Positions 1 to 6,680 of a stretch of 11,334 nucleotides of DNA are shown here, piece by piece. Positions within the stretch are counted from its first letter, which is position 1. Every line of letters starts with the position of its first letter. Below the pieces are notes generated by a model, which was not told where the DNA came from, made no database searches, and saw only the letters and a program-made list of their open reading frames with translations. This DNA comes from Rhodospirillaceae bacterium (GTDB taxonomy: Bacteria > Pseudomonadota > Alphaproteobacteria > Rhodospirillales > Rhodospirillaceae): NCBI GenBank assembly GCA_016937315.1, contig JAFGWD010000299.1, positions 1-11,334 on the forward strand. Reading direction: 5' to 3'. The position numbers were made by a program, and so were the translations under genes.

Positions 1-163
1 CTTGGGGGGGAAAATACAAATACACACCGGCTTTAAACAAACCGGCACGCGCCGCAATTTCCTCGACACGGGTTGCGGCAAACCCCTTCTCCGAAAACAA
101 CGCCAGAGCCGCAGCGGTGATGTCAGTGGGGCGATAATCGGGACGATGTGTCCAGCGTGCCAT
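1..163 (-). CDS. TetR-family transcriptional regulator, N-terminal part (runs off left edge)
   Basis: About 54 codons of a TetR/AcrR-type DNA-binding domain are visible from the ATG at 163. The helix-turn-helix pattern is clear: an ITAAALALFSEKGF helix, a TRVEEIAARAG helix, then the recognition segment ending in VYLYFPP. The ligand-binding C-terminal domain, which would identify the signal, lies outside the window. These proteins are usually dimeric repressors of efflux or metabolic genes and often repress themselves; the palindrome just upstream fits that. Oddity: the family normally has Lys after YFP-x. Here a run of seven G's (4-10, plus strand) puts Gln there, while six would read YFPPK. 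This suggests a one-base insertion at the very edge (sequencing error, assembly end or real frameshift). Family assignment is confident; target and intactness are unknown. Confidence 0.8.
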   Translation of the reverse strand, partial: MARWTHRPDYRPTDITAAALALFSEKGFAATRVEEIAARAGLFKAGVYLYFPPQ

Positions 164-175
164 GATTTGATCCGT

Positions 176-203
176 TTATATAACTGACTGGTTAGTTATA
201 TAA
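176..203. promoter_or_regulatory. Palindromic operator for the TetR-type regulator
   Basis: This is a 28-base inverted repeat in which 12 of 14 base pairs match, built from arms TTATATAACT and AGTTATATAA around an imperfect ACTGG core. It ends 12 bases upstream of the TetR-family ATG at 163 and overlaps the predicted -10 box, so a bound dimer would block RNA polymerase. Size and position are typical of TetR-family autoregulatory operators. The palindrome is seen directly; which protein binds it is inferred. Confidence 0.65.
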
Positions 204-225
204 CCATGACGAGAAACAAAGACAA
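197..225 (-). promoter_or_regulatory. Candidate sigma70 promoter for the TetR-type gene
   Basis: On the minus strand a TTGTCT -35 box (220-225) is followed after 17 bases by a TATATA -10 box (197-202), about 34 bases upstream of the ATG at 163. The -10 lies inside the palindrome at 176-203, consistent with autorepression. Just upstream, ATCACGTCA occurs twice as a direct repeat (243-251 and 259-267), the second copy overlapping the tonB stop codon; its role is unclear. No hairpin-plus-T-run terminator was seen between tonB and this promoter, so read-through from tonB is possible. Confidence 0.45.
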
Positions 226-259
226 GAGGCGCACCCCGTGTCATCACGTCACAATGCTA

Positions 260-1087
260 TCACGTCAATTGGAATGGAATGGTCACGCGAAAGGTCAACG
301 TTGAACGATGTAAATCCGATGGAAAAGCCGGGAATTTCCGAACCCGCCGCAAAAGCGCCGATGCCTCCCGGTCCAGAACGCCGAAACCACAGCCGGAAAC
401 CAAACGACTGTTCAGAATCTCGCCACTCGCAGCCAGAGAGAATTCGACTTCGACATCGCCTTCATACCCCATGCGCTGCGCCAACGTTGGATATTTCCGA
501 TGCCGCCACAATGACTGAAAGACCAGAACCTTGTACCGCCCTAAAGGCGTACCAAGACCACTGCCGCCACCACCCAAGCGGCCCGAAACCAAGCCACCAC
601 CTGCGCCCGCTTGCCCGTCCAAACCAGCCCGTCCACCCGAACCATTGGAAACGGCGGCGGATTGCACCACATGCGGTGGGGCCTCTGCTTTCGTCGACTC
701 ATTCGCCTGTGGCGCAGGCTTGGCCTCAACCTCTTTCGGCTTAACCTTCGGCTTTGGCTTTGGTTTCGGCAACGGAACTTCGGCCTTGTGAATCACGGGT
801 TTGGGCTTTGGTGCTTCCTTGACCTCCGGCTGAGGGGCTGGCGCGGCCTTAGCCCCGCCGCCGCCTGGTAAGGCTTGAGGGTTCCCACCAAACGCCGCCA
901 GTTCCAAAGAAAACGCCCCTGCGGGCATGTCATTGACCGGCTTGGACCGAGTCCAAACCATCCCCAAAACCCCAACGGCATGCAACCCCATGGCCACCAC
1001 CAAAGACATTGACCACAAACGCATGGTTTGCCCGCCATCGTCCCAAGCATCAACCGTTCTGGTTTGCACATGCCGCCACATGCTCAT
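260..1087 (-). CDS. tonB: TonB-family energy transducer
   Basis: A 275-residue TonB protein that couples the ExbB-ExbD proton motor in the inner membrane to TonB-dependent outer-membrane receptors. A single N-terminal membrane anchor lies at about residues 24-46. A Pro/Lys-rich, periplasm-spanning segment follows (about 83-126, repeated KPKP), then a Gly-rich stretch (about 150-182). The C-terminal TonB domain (about 190-275) carries the typical YP (199-200) and GYEGDVEVEFSL-type strand. The start overlaps the exbD stop as ATGA, with GAGGTGAA just upstream of the ATG, so translation is probably coupled. As last gene of the riboswitch-led cluster it most likely serves cobalamin uptake, although TonB proteins can serve several receptors. 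The Gly-rich insert between linker and C-terminal domain is unusual compared with E. coli TonB. Confidence 0.9.
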   Translation of the reverse strand: MSMWRHVQTRTVDAWDDGGQTMRLWSMSLVVAMGLHAVGVLGMVWTRSKPVNDMPAGAFSLELAAFGGNPQALPGGGGAKAAPAPQPEVKEAPKPKPVIHKAEVPLPKPKPKPKVKPKEVEAKPAPQANESTKAEAPPHVVQSAAVSNGSGGRAGLDGQAGAGGGLVSGRLGGGGSGLGTPLGRYKVLVFQSLWRHRKYPTLAQRMGYEGDVEVEFSLAASGEILNSRLVSGCGFGVLDREASALLRRVRKFPAFPSDLHRSTLTFRVTIPFQLT

Positions 1088-1497
1088 TTCACCTCTTCCA
1101 GACCAACCAAGGCAACTTTGAGATAGCCGCTGTCACGCAAACGATTCATCACCGTCATCAAGGTCCCGTAGTCCACAACCTTATCGGCCCGCAAAAAGAC
1201 CCGTGTCTCCTTTGCTCCGCCGGTTTTCTCATCCAACGCAGCAGCCAATCCAGCCAATTCGACCGGGGAATTACCCAACAACACCGAGGTGTCCGCTTTC
1301 ACCGAAACAAACAAAGGGTCTTCGGGGCGCTTGGTCGGTGGAGCGGAAGCTGAGGGTAAATCCACCGGCACATCAACGGTGGACAAAGGCGCGGCAACCA
1401 TGAAAATGATCAACAGCACCAGCATCACGTCAATAAACGGCGTCACATTGATTTCGTGACATTCCGTGAGTTCATCACTCTCCATACGCCCCGCCAT
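1084..1497 (-). CDS. exbD: ExbD biopolymer transport protein
   Basis: A 137-residue ExbD/TolR-family subunit of the inner-membrane proton channel that powers TonB. The single transmembrane helix near the N-terminus contains the hallmark INVTPFIDVMLVLLIIF, with the proton-carrying Asp at residue 23. The rest is the small periplasmic domain, ending in a VALVGLEE segment. Length is normal. The ATG overlaps the exbB stop by one base (TAATG) with an AGGAGG ribosome site about 10 bases upstream; the stop overlaps tonB by four bases (ATGA). These overlaps mark exbB-exbD-tonB as one transcript. The TonB-encoding neighbour argues for ExbD rather than TolR. Confidence 0.93.
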   Translation of the reverse strand: MAGRMESDELTECHEINVTPFIDVMLVLLIIFMVAAPLSTVDVPVDLPSASAPPTKRPEDPLFVSVKADTSVLLGNSPVELAGLAAALDEKTGGAKETRVFLRADKVVDYGTLMTVMNRLRDSGYLKVALVGLEEVK

Positions 1498-2222
1498 TAT
1501 TCCGCAGCCTCCTGGAACGGCAGAACACGGCGATCAAAGTCACGACTGACAAGGCGCAACACCGCCGCCGAGGCGTCACCCAGCTGTGCACGATATGCAC
1601 CGATTGAGCGCGTGAAAACGTTATAGACAATCACCGCCGGAATGGCGGCCACAAGCCCCAGAGCCGTTGCCAACAGAGCTTCCGCAATACCCGGTGCAAC
1701 CACTGCCAAATTGGTGGTATGGGTCCGGGCAATGCCGATGAAACTGTTCATGATCCCCCAGACGGTCCCAAACAGGCCAACAAAAGGCGACGTAGAGCCA
1801 ATGGTTGCCAGAATGCCGGTGCCCATGGCCATACGCCGCCCGGCAGCCGCCTCAATCCGGTCCAACCGCGTGGCTATGCGGTCCTTCAACCCAACGCATG
1901 ATGCTCCAGCAGACAATCGGGCTTCATCCATCGCCGCCTTGATCAAGGCACACTCGACCCCACCGGCATCACCAACACACGAAGCGGCCTCGGCCAGGGT
2001 CCGGGATTCGCTCAACACCACAATCAAATCGGCAACACGGCGACGCGCCCGACGCAACTCGATGGTTTTGGCCACCCCCACCGTCCAGGTCGCAATGGAA
2101 GCCAAAGCCAGACCTACCATCACCACCTGCACAACAATATGTGCATTAATGAACATCGCCCACGGCGACAAATCATGAGGCACTGCGGCGATCACATCCG
2201 TGACCTGTGCGGTCGGTTCCAT
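1497..2222 (-). CDS. exbB: ExbB, MotA/TolQ/ExbB proton channel protein
   Basis: A 241-residue ExbB/TolQ-family protein that forms the pentameric channel around ExbD. A first membrane helix lies at about 24-47, followed by a long charged cytoplasmic region. The conserved channel helices follow at about 134-164 (TIGSTSPFVGLFGTVWGIM) and 171-201 (APGIAEALLATALGLVAAIP), which are diagnostic for the family. The ATG at 2222 has AAGGGG eight bases upstream. Only 31 bases separate it from the ATPase gene upstream, so it is probably co-transcribed with the B12 importer genes. Direct linkage to exbD and tonB supports ExbB rather than TolQ. Confidence 0.93.
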   Translation of the reverse strand: MEPTAQVTDVIAAVPHDLSPWAMFINAHIVVQVVMVGLALASIATWTVGVAKTIELRRARRRVADLIVVLSESRTLAEAASCVGDAGGVECALIKAAMDEARLSAGASCVGLKDRIATRLDRIEAAAGRRMAMGTGILATIGSTSPFVGLFGTVWGIMNSFIGIARTHTTNLAVVAPGIAEALLATALGLVAAIPAVIVYNVFTRSIGAYRAQLGDASAAVLRLVSRDFDRRVLPFQEAAE

Positions 2223-2253
2223 GAGCCATTCCCCTTCAAATCAAAAATACGTG

Positions 2254-3096
2254 TCAGACAGCCGCCCGCATTTTGGGTCCGCTGACGTCCCAGGGCAGAA
2301 CGTAAAGCCCGTTGCCGTGCCGCCCGACATGCACCGTCACGTCGTAAGCGGCTTCCAAAATTTCAGGAGTCAAAACAGCCTCCGGCGCACCCATCGCCGC
2401 AACCTGCCCGTCATGCAATAAAACCAAGCGATCACAGAATCGTGCCGCCAGTGTCAGATCGTGCAACACCACGACCACGGTGCGACCATTCGCCGTACTT
2501 TTTTTCAGAACCTGCATCACTTGCAACTGATAGTGAGGGTCCAAAGCCGCCACTGGCTCATCGGCCAGCAAGGTTTCAGGACACCCAGCCAAGGCCCGCG
2601 CCAACATCACGCGCACCCGTTCACCACCGGAGAGATCCAGAACCGAGCGCGTCCTCAAGTGTGCAACGCCGGTCGCTTCTAAGGCACAGGACACGGCATC
2701 TGCATCGCATGCTACCATGCGCCCGAAACGGCGCAAATGCGGCGTCCGTCCCAATCCAACGACCCGTTCCACGGTCATCGGCCAAAAACACGGCGCACCC
2801 TGCGCCATATAGCCAATCCGACACGCCAACGCCGTACGTTCCCACGCCGCAATCGGCTTCCCATCAAAGCAGACGCTCCCGCCACGCACCGGCAGAAACC
2901 CCATCATGGCTTTCAACAGAGTTGTCTTCCCCGCACCATTGGGGCCGATCAAACCAATCACGCCAGATCGATCCAGATCCAGATTAATGCCGTCTAAAAT
3001 CACCCGATCACCACGCGCCACCGTCAGGTTGCGAACCGAAAATCCCTTAATAACCGGGGCTTCATTATGCGCGGGATGAACCAGAGACATATCCAC
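2254..3096 (-). CDS. btuD: ABC transporter ATP-binding protein, BtuD/FecE type (vitamin B12 import)
   Basis: A 280-residue importer ATPase with all core motifs: Walker A GPNGAGKTT (51-59), Q-loop Gln at about 99 in YMAQG, signature LSGGE (155-159), Walker B TLLADE ending at Glu180, D-loop ALD, and H-loop His212 in VLHD. The sequence is of the FecE/BtuD/FhuC group that works with FecCD-type permeases, one of which is encoded directly upstream. The substrate group alone (siderophore, heme or B12) cannot be read from the ATPase; cobalamin is inferred from the riboswitch. The GTG at 3096 is preferred over the ATG at 3090 because a GGGGAG ribosome site lies six bases before it. It begins 17 bases after the permease stop. 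Confidence 0.88.
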   Translation of the reverse strand: MDMSLVHPAHNEAPVIKGFSVRNLTVARGDRVILDGINLDLDRSGVIGLIGPNGAGKTTLLKAMMGFLPVRGGSVCFDGKPIAAWERTALACRIGYMAQGAPCFWPMTVERVVGLGRTPHLRRFGRMVACDADAVSCALEATGVAHLRTRSVLDLSGGERVRVMLARALAGCPETLLADEPVAALDPHYQLQVMQVLKKSTANGRTVVVVLHDLTLAARFCDRLVLLHDGQVAAMGAPEAVLTPEILEAAYDVTVHVGRHGNGLYVLPWDVSGPKMRAAV

Positions 3097-3113
3097 AGCC
3101 GACTCCCCTGAAC

Positions 3114-4169
3114 CTAAAGCGTGCGATGACGGGTTTTTAAGACCAGCGCCAGAAAGAACGGTGCGCCAACCACCGAGGTCAAAACCCCCAGCTTAAATTC
3201 CGGATCAACGGGGAGGAGGCGCACCCCGACATCCGCAGCCAACAACAGAACCGCACCGCCCAAAGCACTGGCCATCAAAAGACGGCTCGGACGATACCCA
3301 ACCAAGGGACGTAAAAGATGGGGCACCACAAGGCCAACAAAGCCAATGCTGCCCGCCACAGCCACCCCAGCCCCAACGGCAAACGCGGTCCCAACGATCA
3401 GGCGAAAGCGCAGACGCGAAAGCGAAATACCCAAACTGGCCGCCGTTTCTTCACCCAAAGTCAACGCGTCCAAGGCACGCCCACAACTCATCATCATTGC
3501 CCAACCGATAACGGTAAACGGCAACGCCAAGATGACATGCTGCATGCTGCGATCCGACAAAGACCCCATCATCCAAAACACGATTTCCAGGGCAGAATGC
3601 GGGTCCGGGGACATGTTGATGGCAATCGAAATCAAGGCCCCGGTCAGACTGGTCAAAGCGACCCCAGCCAAAATGATCGACATGACACCAGGGTCACGCC
3701 CAGTTAAGGCAAACAGTGCCAAAATGGATAAAACCGCACCGACGATGGCAAAAACCGGCAACGCCAGGGGGGACAACGTCGAAAATCCATAATAAAGCGC
3801 AATCACCGCGCCCAACGCCGCTGAGGACGACGCGCCAATCAAGCCGGGTTCGGCTAAGGGATTGCGGAGCAAACCCTGCAACGCCGCGCCGGACAGTCCC
3901 AAAGAGGCCCCGACAACACCGCCCAGAATGGCACGCGGCAAACGAATTTCCTGCATGATGACGGTAAACGGCGCATTGTCGGTCGCGAACAAAGAGTCCA
4001 CAACATGATTCAACGGAATCAAGACTGGGCCAATACACAAGCCAACCACGAACAAAAAGACGATCGCCAGCGCCATGATGGACAAAACCCCACCATAGGA
4101 AATCACCGCCCCTGACTTCAGGCGGTCTCTGACCTCGTTTTGCACGGTCGCTCCGGCCTCACCACACAC
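3114..4169 (-). CDS. btuC: FecCD/BtuC-family ABC permease (vitamin B12 import)
   Basis: A polytopic inner-membrane permease of up to 351 residues, with hydrophobicity consistent with the usual ten helices. Family hallmarks are RLPRAILGGVVGASLGLSGA (76-95) followed by LQGLLRNPLAEPGLIG, the cytoplasmic coupling segment LGEETAASLGI (about 238-248) that contacts the ATPase, GFVGLVVPHLLRPLVG (276-291), and the C-terminal KLGVLTSVVGAPFFLALV. The start is uncertain: GTG at 4169 has an AGGGGG nearby, but GTG at 4145 has a better-spaced GGAG (five bases) and would avoid overlap with a possible small upstream ORF. It is the first large gene after the cobalamin riboswitch, hence the BtuC call rather than siderophore permease. 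No BtuF-like binding protein is encoded beside it. Confidence 0.87.
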   Translation of the reverse strand: MCGEAGATVQNEVRDRLKSGAVISYGGVLSIMALAIVFLFVVGLCIGPVLIPLNHVVDSLFATDNAPFTVIMQEIRLPRAILGGVVGASLGLSGAALQGLLRNPLAEPGLIGASSSAALGAVIALYYGFSTLSPLALPVFAIVGAVLSILALFALTGRDPGVMSIILAGVALTSLTGALISIAINMSPDPHSALEIVFWMMGSLSDRSMQHVILALPFTVIGWAMMMSCGRALDALTLGEETAASLGISLSRLRFRLIVGTAFAVGAGVAVAGSIGFVGLVVPHLLRPLVGYRPSRLLMASALGGAVLLLAADVGVRLLPVDPEFKLGVLTSVVGAPFFLALVLKTRHRTL

Positions 4170-4369
4170 CCATTCCCCCTTCGCGCCTCAGAAGCACAGC
4201 ACGGTATACAGTTACGCGCAAAGCCGCCACATAGGTCATACCTTGACTGTGGCCACCCACGTTTGCGAGGTTGGGCTATACGTGAAAACCGGCGTGGCAC
4301 AGGCATCCTCTGCCGTGCCAACGAACGCGGTTTCCCCATGCCCCCGCACGCAAGAAAACGTCAACGGCT
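4170..4369 (-). other. Leader between riboswitch and btuC, with possible small ORFs
   Basis: About 200 transcribed bases carry no recognisable gene. Two short frames are chained. The first, from GTG 4349 to TGA 4236, gives 37 residues ending in SQTWVATVKV. Its stop overlaps (ATGA) the ATG of a second frame (4239-4159, 26 residues, starting MTYVAALRVTVYR), which ends 13 bases before the GTG at 4145 that could start btuC. Neither frame has a well-placed ribosome site at its first codon, and neither matches a family I recognise. They may be leader peptides coupling translation into btuC, or chance. A substrate-binding protein gene, often found here, is absent. Confidence 0.3.
4295..4320 (-). other. 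Strong hairpin in the riboswitch leader (possible expression platform)
   Basis: The minus-strand RNA can fold TGGCACGGCA against TGCCtGTGCCA around a GAGGA loop, a ten-pair stem with one bulged base. TTTT occurs six bases after the stem, which is weak and distant for an intrinsic terminator, so a translational or Rho-linked role is as likely. It sits about 50 bases after the riboswitch core. The stem is seen in the sequence; any regulatory role is inference. Confidence 0.35.
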
Positions 4370-4565
4370 CCCGGCAGGTCTCCTGGCTTACGGGTCCACG
4401 CGGCGGATCGACCTTCCCAGTTTCCCAGTGGTCCATGCGATCCACGCTCACCGCTTACAGTTGCGGAGGCAGCTTCGGATTCGACGCACCGCAAAACGGC
4501 CCTACGCCCCACCGAATTCCCTTTTCACCCAAGTCCGCAGCACGCCTGCGTCCCCAGGAACCGAG
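4370..4565 (-). promoter_or_regulatory. Cobalamin (vitamin B12) riboswitch aptamer
   Basis: Read on the minus strand, the conserved blocks of the adenosylcobalamin/cobalamin aptamer appear in the right order: AAAAGGGAATTCGGTG (about 4512-4527), CCGCAACTGTAAGCGG (4451-4466, the B12 box), CCACTGGGAAACTGGGAA (4414-4431), and CCCGTAAGCCAGGAGACC at the 3' end (about 4377-4394). A closing-stem pairing is visible between GGTTCCTGG (4554-4562) and CCAGGAGACC (4377-4386). Such riboswitches turn off B12 uptake or synthesis genes when cobalamin binds. This one lies between a promoter and btuC and would control btuC-btuD-exbB-exbD-tonB. Exact ends are approximate. The expression platform is not obvious. 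Confidence 0.95.
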
Positions 4566-4571
4566 GATGTC

Positions 4572-4600
4572 GGTTTAGCGTTAGGCTATAATGATGTCAA
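4572..4600 (-). promoter_or_regulatory. Candidate sigma70 promoter of the B12 uptake operon
   Basis: The minus strand has a perfect -35 box TTGACA (4595-4600), 17 bases of spacing, and a weaker -10 box TAAACC (4572-4577). The predicted transcription start, about 4565, falls just before the first riboswitch stem, as expected. It lies in the 49 bases between the ygiQ stop and the riboswitch. No intrinsic terminator for ygiQ was seen there, so some read-through from ygiQ is possible. Confidence 0.6.
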
Positions 4601-4611
4601 GAGGCGAGATG

Positions 4612-6666
4612 TTACACTGTACCTCTTTTCCCCCGACGCGGCACCTGTGTCGGTTTACCCCGTTCAAGAGCCGGGGGATTTTGTGGCCCATGCTTCCGTC
4701 CAGCACGCTGTCCTTCCCCACCCAAACCAGTGCCACGCGGTTGCCACGCGGGCACCAAATGCGCCTTACCCGCCCCTATCAGGTCGCTACGTCCCATGGC
4801 AATCAACGCTTCACGCAGCATCGGCCAATTCTCGGCGTCATGATACCGCAAGAACGCCTTGTGTAACCGACGCTGGCGCAGCCCCTTGGCCGTGGCAACA
4901 CCCGCCGACCCAGTCCTTTTCACAGGGGCCAGAGGATTATACCCACTGTGATACATGGCCGAGGACAGCGCCATCGGCGCGGGCAGAAAGGTTTGCACCT
5001 GATCCACGCGAAAACCGTTCTTTTTCAGCCACAAAGCAAGATTCAGCATATCGGTATCGGTGGTGCCAGGGTGCGCCGCGATAACATAGGGAATCAGATA
5101 GTATTCCTTACCCGCCTGCTTGACCGCCGCAGAAAACATCGTCCGAAAACGATCGAATTCGCCAATTCCCGGTTTCATCATCAGAGCCAAGGGGCCAGGC
5201 TCAGAATGTTCCGGCGCAATTTTCAAATATCCACCGACATGATTGGCAACCAAGGCCCGCACATAAGCCGGACTTTTCACCGCCAAGTCAAAGCGCACGC
5301 CTGAACCGATGAGAACCTTCTTCACGCCTTTGACCGCACGCGCCTTTTCATACAAGCGAATCAGCGGCGCATGATCGGTATTCAAGTTTTTACAGACATC
5401 GGGGTAAAGGCAGGAAAACCGGCGGCACAAAGCCTCCGCTTTCGGTGAAGAACATCCCAGGCGATACATATTGGCGCTCGCACCGCCCAAATCAGAAATC
5501 ACCCCCGTAAAACCGTCTCCCCGATCACGAATCGCAGCAATTTCGCGCAAAATCGAATCTTCAGAACGACTTTGCACAATCCGTCCTTCATGTGCGGTGA
5601 TTGAGCAGAACGAGCACCCACCAAAACACCCCCGCAAGATTGCCACCGAGTGGCGAATCATCTCCCACGCCGGGATTTTCGCACCGCCATAAGACGGATG
5701 CGGTGCCCGCGCATAAGGCAAATCGAACACCCCATCCAATTCTGCCGTGGTCAACGGTTCCGGCGGTGGTGCAATCCAAATGGCCTTGTCCCCTTGGCGC
5801 TGCATCAACGCCCGGCCATTCAACGGATTGCTTTCCAAATGCGCGATCCGCGCCGCATGGGCGTAAAGCGCACGGTCCGCCACCACATCCGCAAAAGACG
5901 GCAAATCCACAACCACCTGACAATCTCGCGGCGGACGCACACGCTCTTCCGCCTCGTCTGGCAAACGGGTTTCATCCAGAACGGCCCAACCCTCGGGGGG
6001 CGCATGAGTGACCACCGCAACGCCTCGGACCAGTCGCAGATCCCCAGCGCCCTTGCCCGTCGCCAAACGATGCGCGATTTCCACCAACGCCCGTTCCGCA
6101 TTGCCATAGACCAAGGCATCGGCCTTCGCATCGAATAGGACGGAACGCCGGACCTTGTCAGACCAGTAATCATAGTGAGCCAGACGCCGCAGGGATGCCT
6201 CGATCCCACCAATCACCACCGGCACGTCCTTGAACGCCTCACGGCAGCGCTGTGCATAGACAAGCACCGCCCGATCCGGGCGTTTACCACCCTCATCGTT
6301 AGGGGTGTAAGCATCGTTAGAGCGAATACGGCGGTCAGCGGTATACCGATTGACTAGGGAGTCCATATTCCCTGCCGTCACACCAAAGAACACGTTGGGA
6401 CGCCCAAGAGCCATAAACGCCTGTGCCGAAGACCAATCGGGCTGGGCAATGATGCCAACACGGAATCCCTGCGCCTCCAACACACGGCCAATCACCGCCG
6501 CGCCAAACGACGGATGATCCACATAGGCATCGCCAGACACGATCACCACATCACAACTGTCCCAGCCAAGCTCTGTCATCTCGGCACGAGTCATTGGTAA
6601 GAACGGTGCTGGGCCCAAACGATGCGGCCAAAACTTGCGATATGAAAACAGCCCTTTATTCGCCAC
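4612..6666 (-). CDS. ygiQ: YgiQ-family radical SAM protein
   Basis: A cytosolic radical S-adenosylmethionine enzyme of the UPF0313/YgiQ family, whose reaction is not established to my knowledge. The family N-terminus is recognisable: LGPAPFLPMTRAEMTELGWDS, then SGDAYVDHPSFG. The [4Fe-4S] site is CFGGCSFC, with Cys 347, 351 and 354 when counted from the start used here, followed by ITAHEGR. The C-terminus ends in a basic, low-complexity tail. Start choice: GTG at 6666 has AAGGGA nine bases upstream and gives a 684-residue protein beginning near the conserved LFSYRKFWP. GTG at 6684 would overlap the upstream stop (GTGA), and a longer frame begins with TTG at 6702. It follows the permease gene by 14 bases, suggesting co-transcription. 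Nothing links it to B12 uptake except position. Confidence 0.92.
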   Translation of the reverse strand: MANKGLFSYRKFWPHRLGPAPFLPMTRAEMTELGWDSCDVVIVSGDAYVDHPSFGAAVIGRVLEAQGFRVGIIAQPDWSSAQAFMALGRPNVFFGVTAGNMDSLVNRYTADRRIRSNDAYTPNDEGGKRPDRAVLVYAQRCREAFKDVPVVIGGIEASLRRLAHYDYWSDKVRRSVLFDAKADALVYGNAERALVEIAHRLATGKGAGDLRLVRGVAVVTHAPPEGWAVLDETRLPDEAEERVRPPRDCQVVVDLPSFADVVADRALYAHAARIAHLESNPLNGRALMQRQGDKAIWIAPPPEPLTTAELDGVFDLPYARAPHPSYGGAKIPAWEMIRHSVAILRGCFGGCSFCSITAHEGRIVQSRSEDSILREIAAIRDRGDGFTGVISDLGGASANMYRLGCSSPKAEALCRRFSCLYPDVCKNLNTDHAPLIRLYEKARAVKGVKKVLIGSGVRFDLAVKSPAYVRALVANHVGGYLKIAPEHSEPGPLALMMKPGIGEFDRFRTMFSAAVKQAGKEYYLIPYVIAAHPGTTDTDMLNLALWLKKNGFRVDQVQTFLPAPMALSSAMYHSGYNPLAPVKRTGSAGVATAKGLRQRRLHKAFLRYHDAENWPMLREALIAMGRSDLIGAGKAHLVPAWQPRGTGLGGEGQRAGRKHGPQNPPALERGKPTQVPRRGKRGTV

Positions 6667-6680
6667 GCAAATGCATCCCT

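Noticed and set aside
2254..4169. Siderophore or heme rather than B12 as substrate of the FecCD/FecE-type transporter
   Set aside because: The proteins alone would allow it, but the cobalamin riboswitch directly upstream makes B12 the better call; it remains a minor alternative.
4140..5084. Plus-strand ORF of 314 codons covering the riboswitch and the ygiQ 3' end
   Set aside because: It crosses the riboswitch and the antisense strand of two real genes, is Arg/Pro/His-rich without domain signal, and is a GC-driven shadow.
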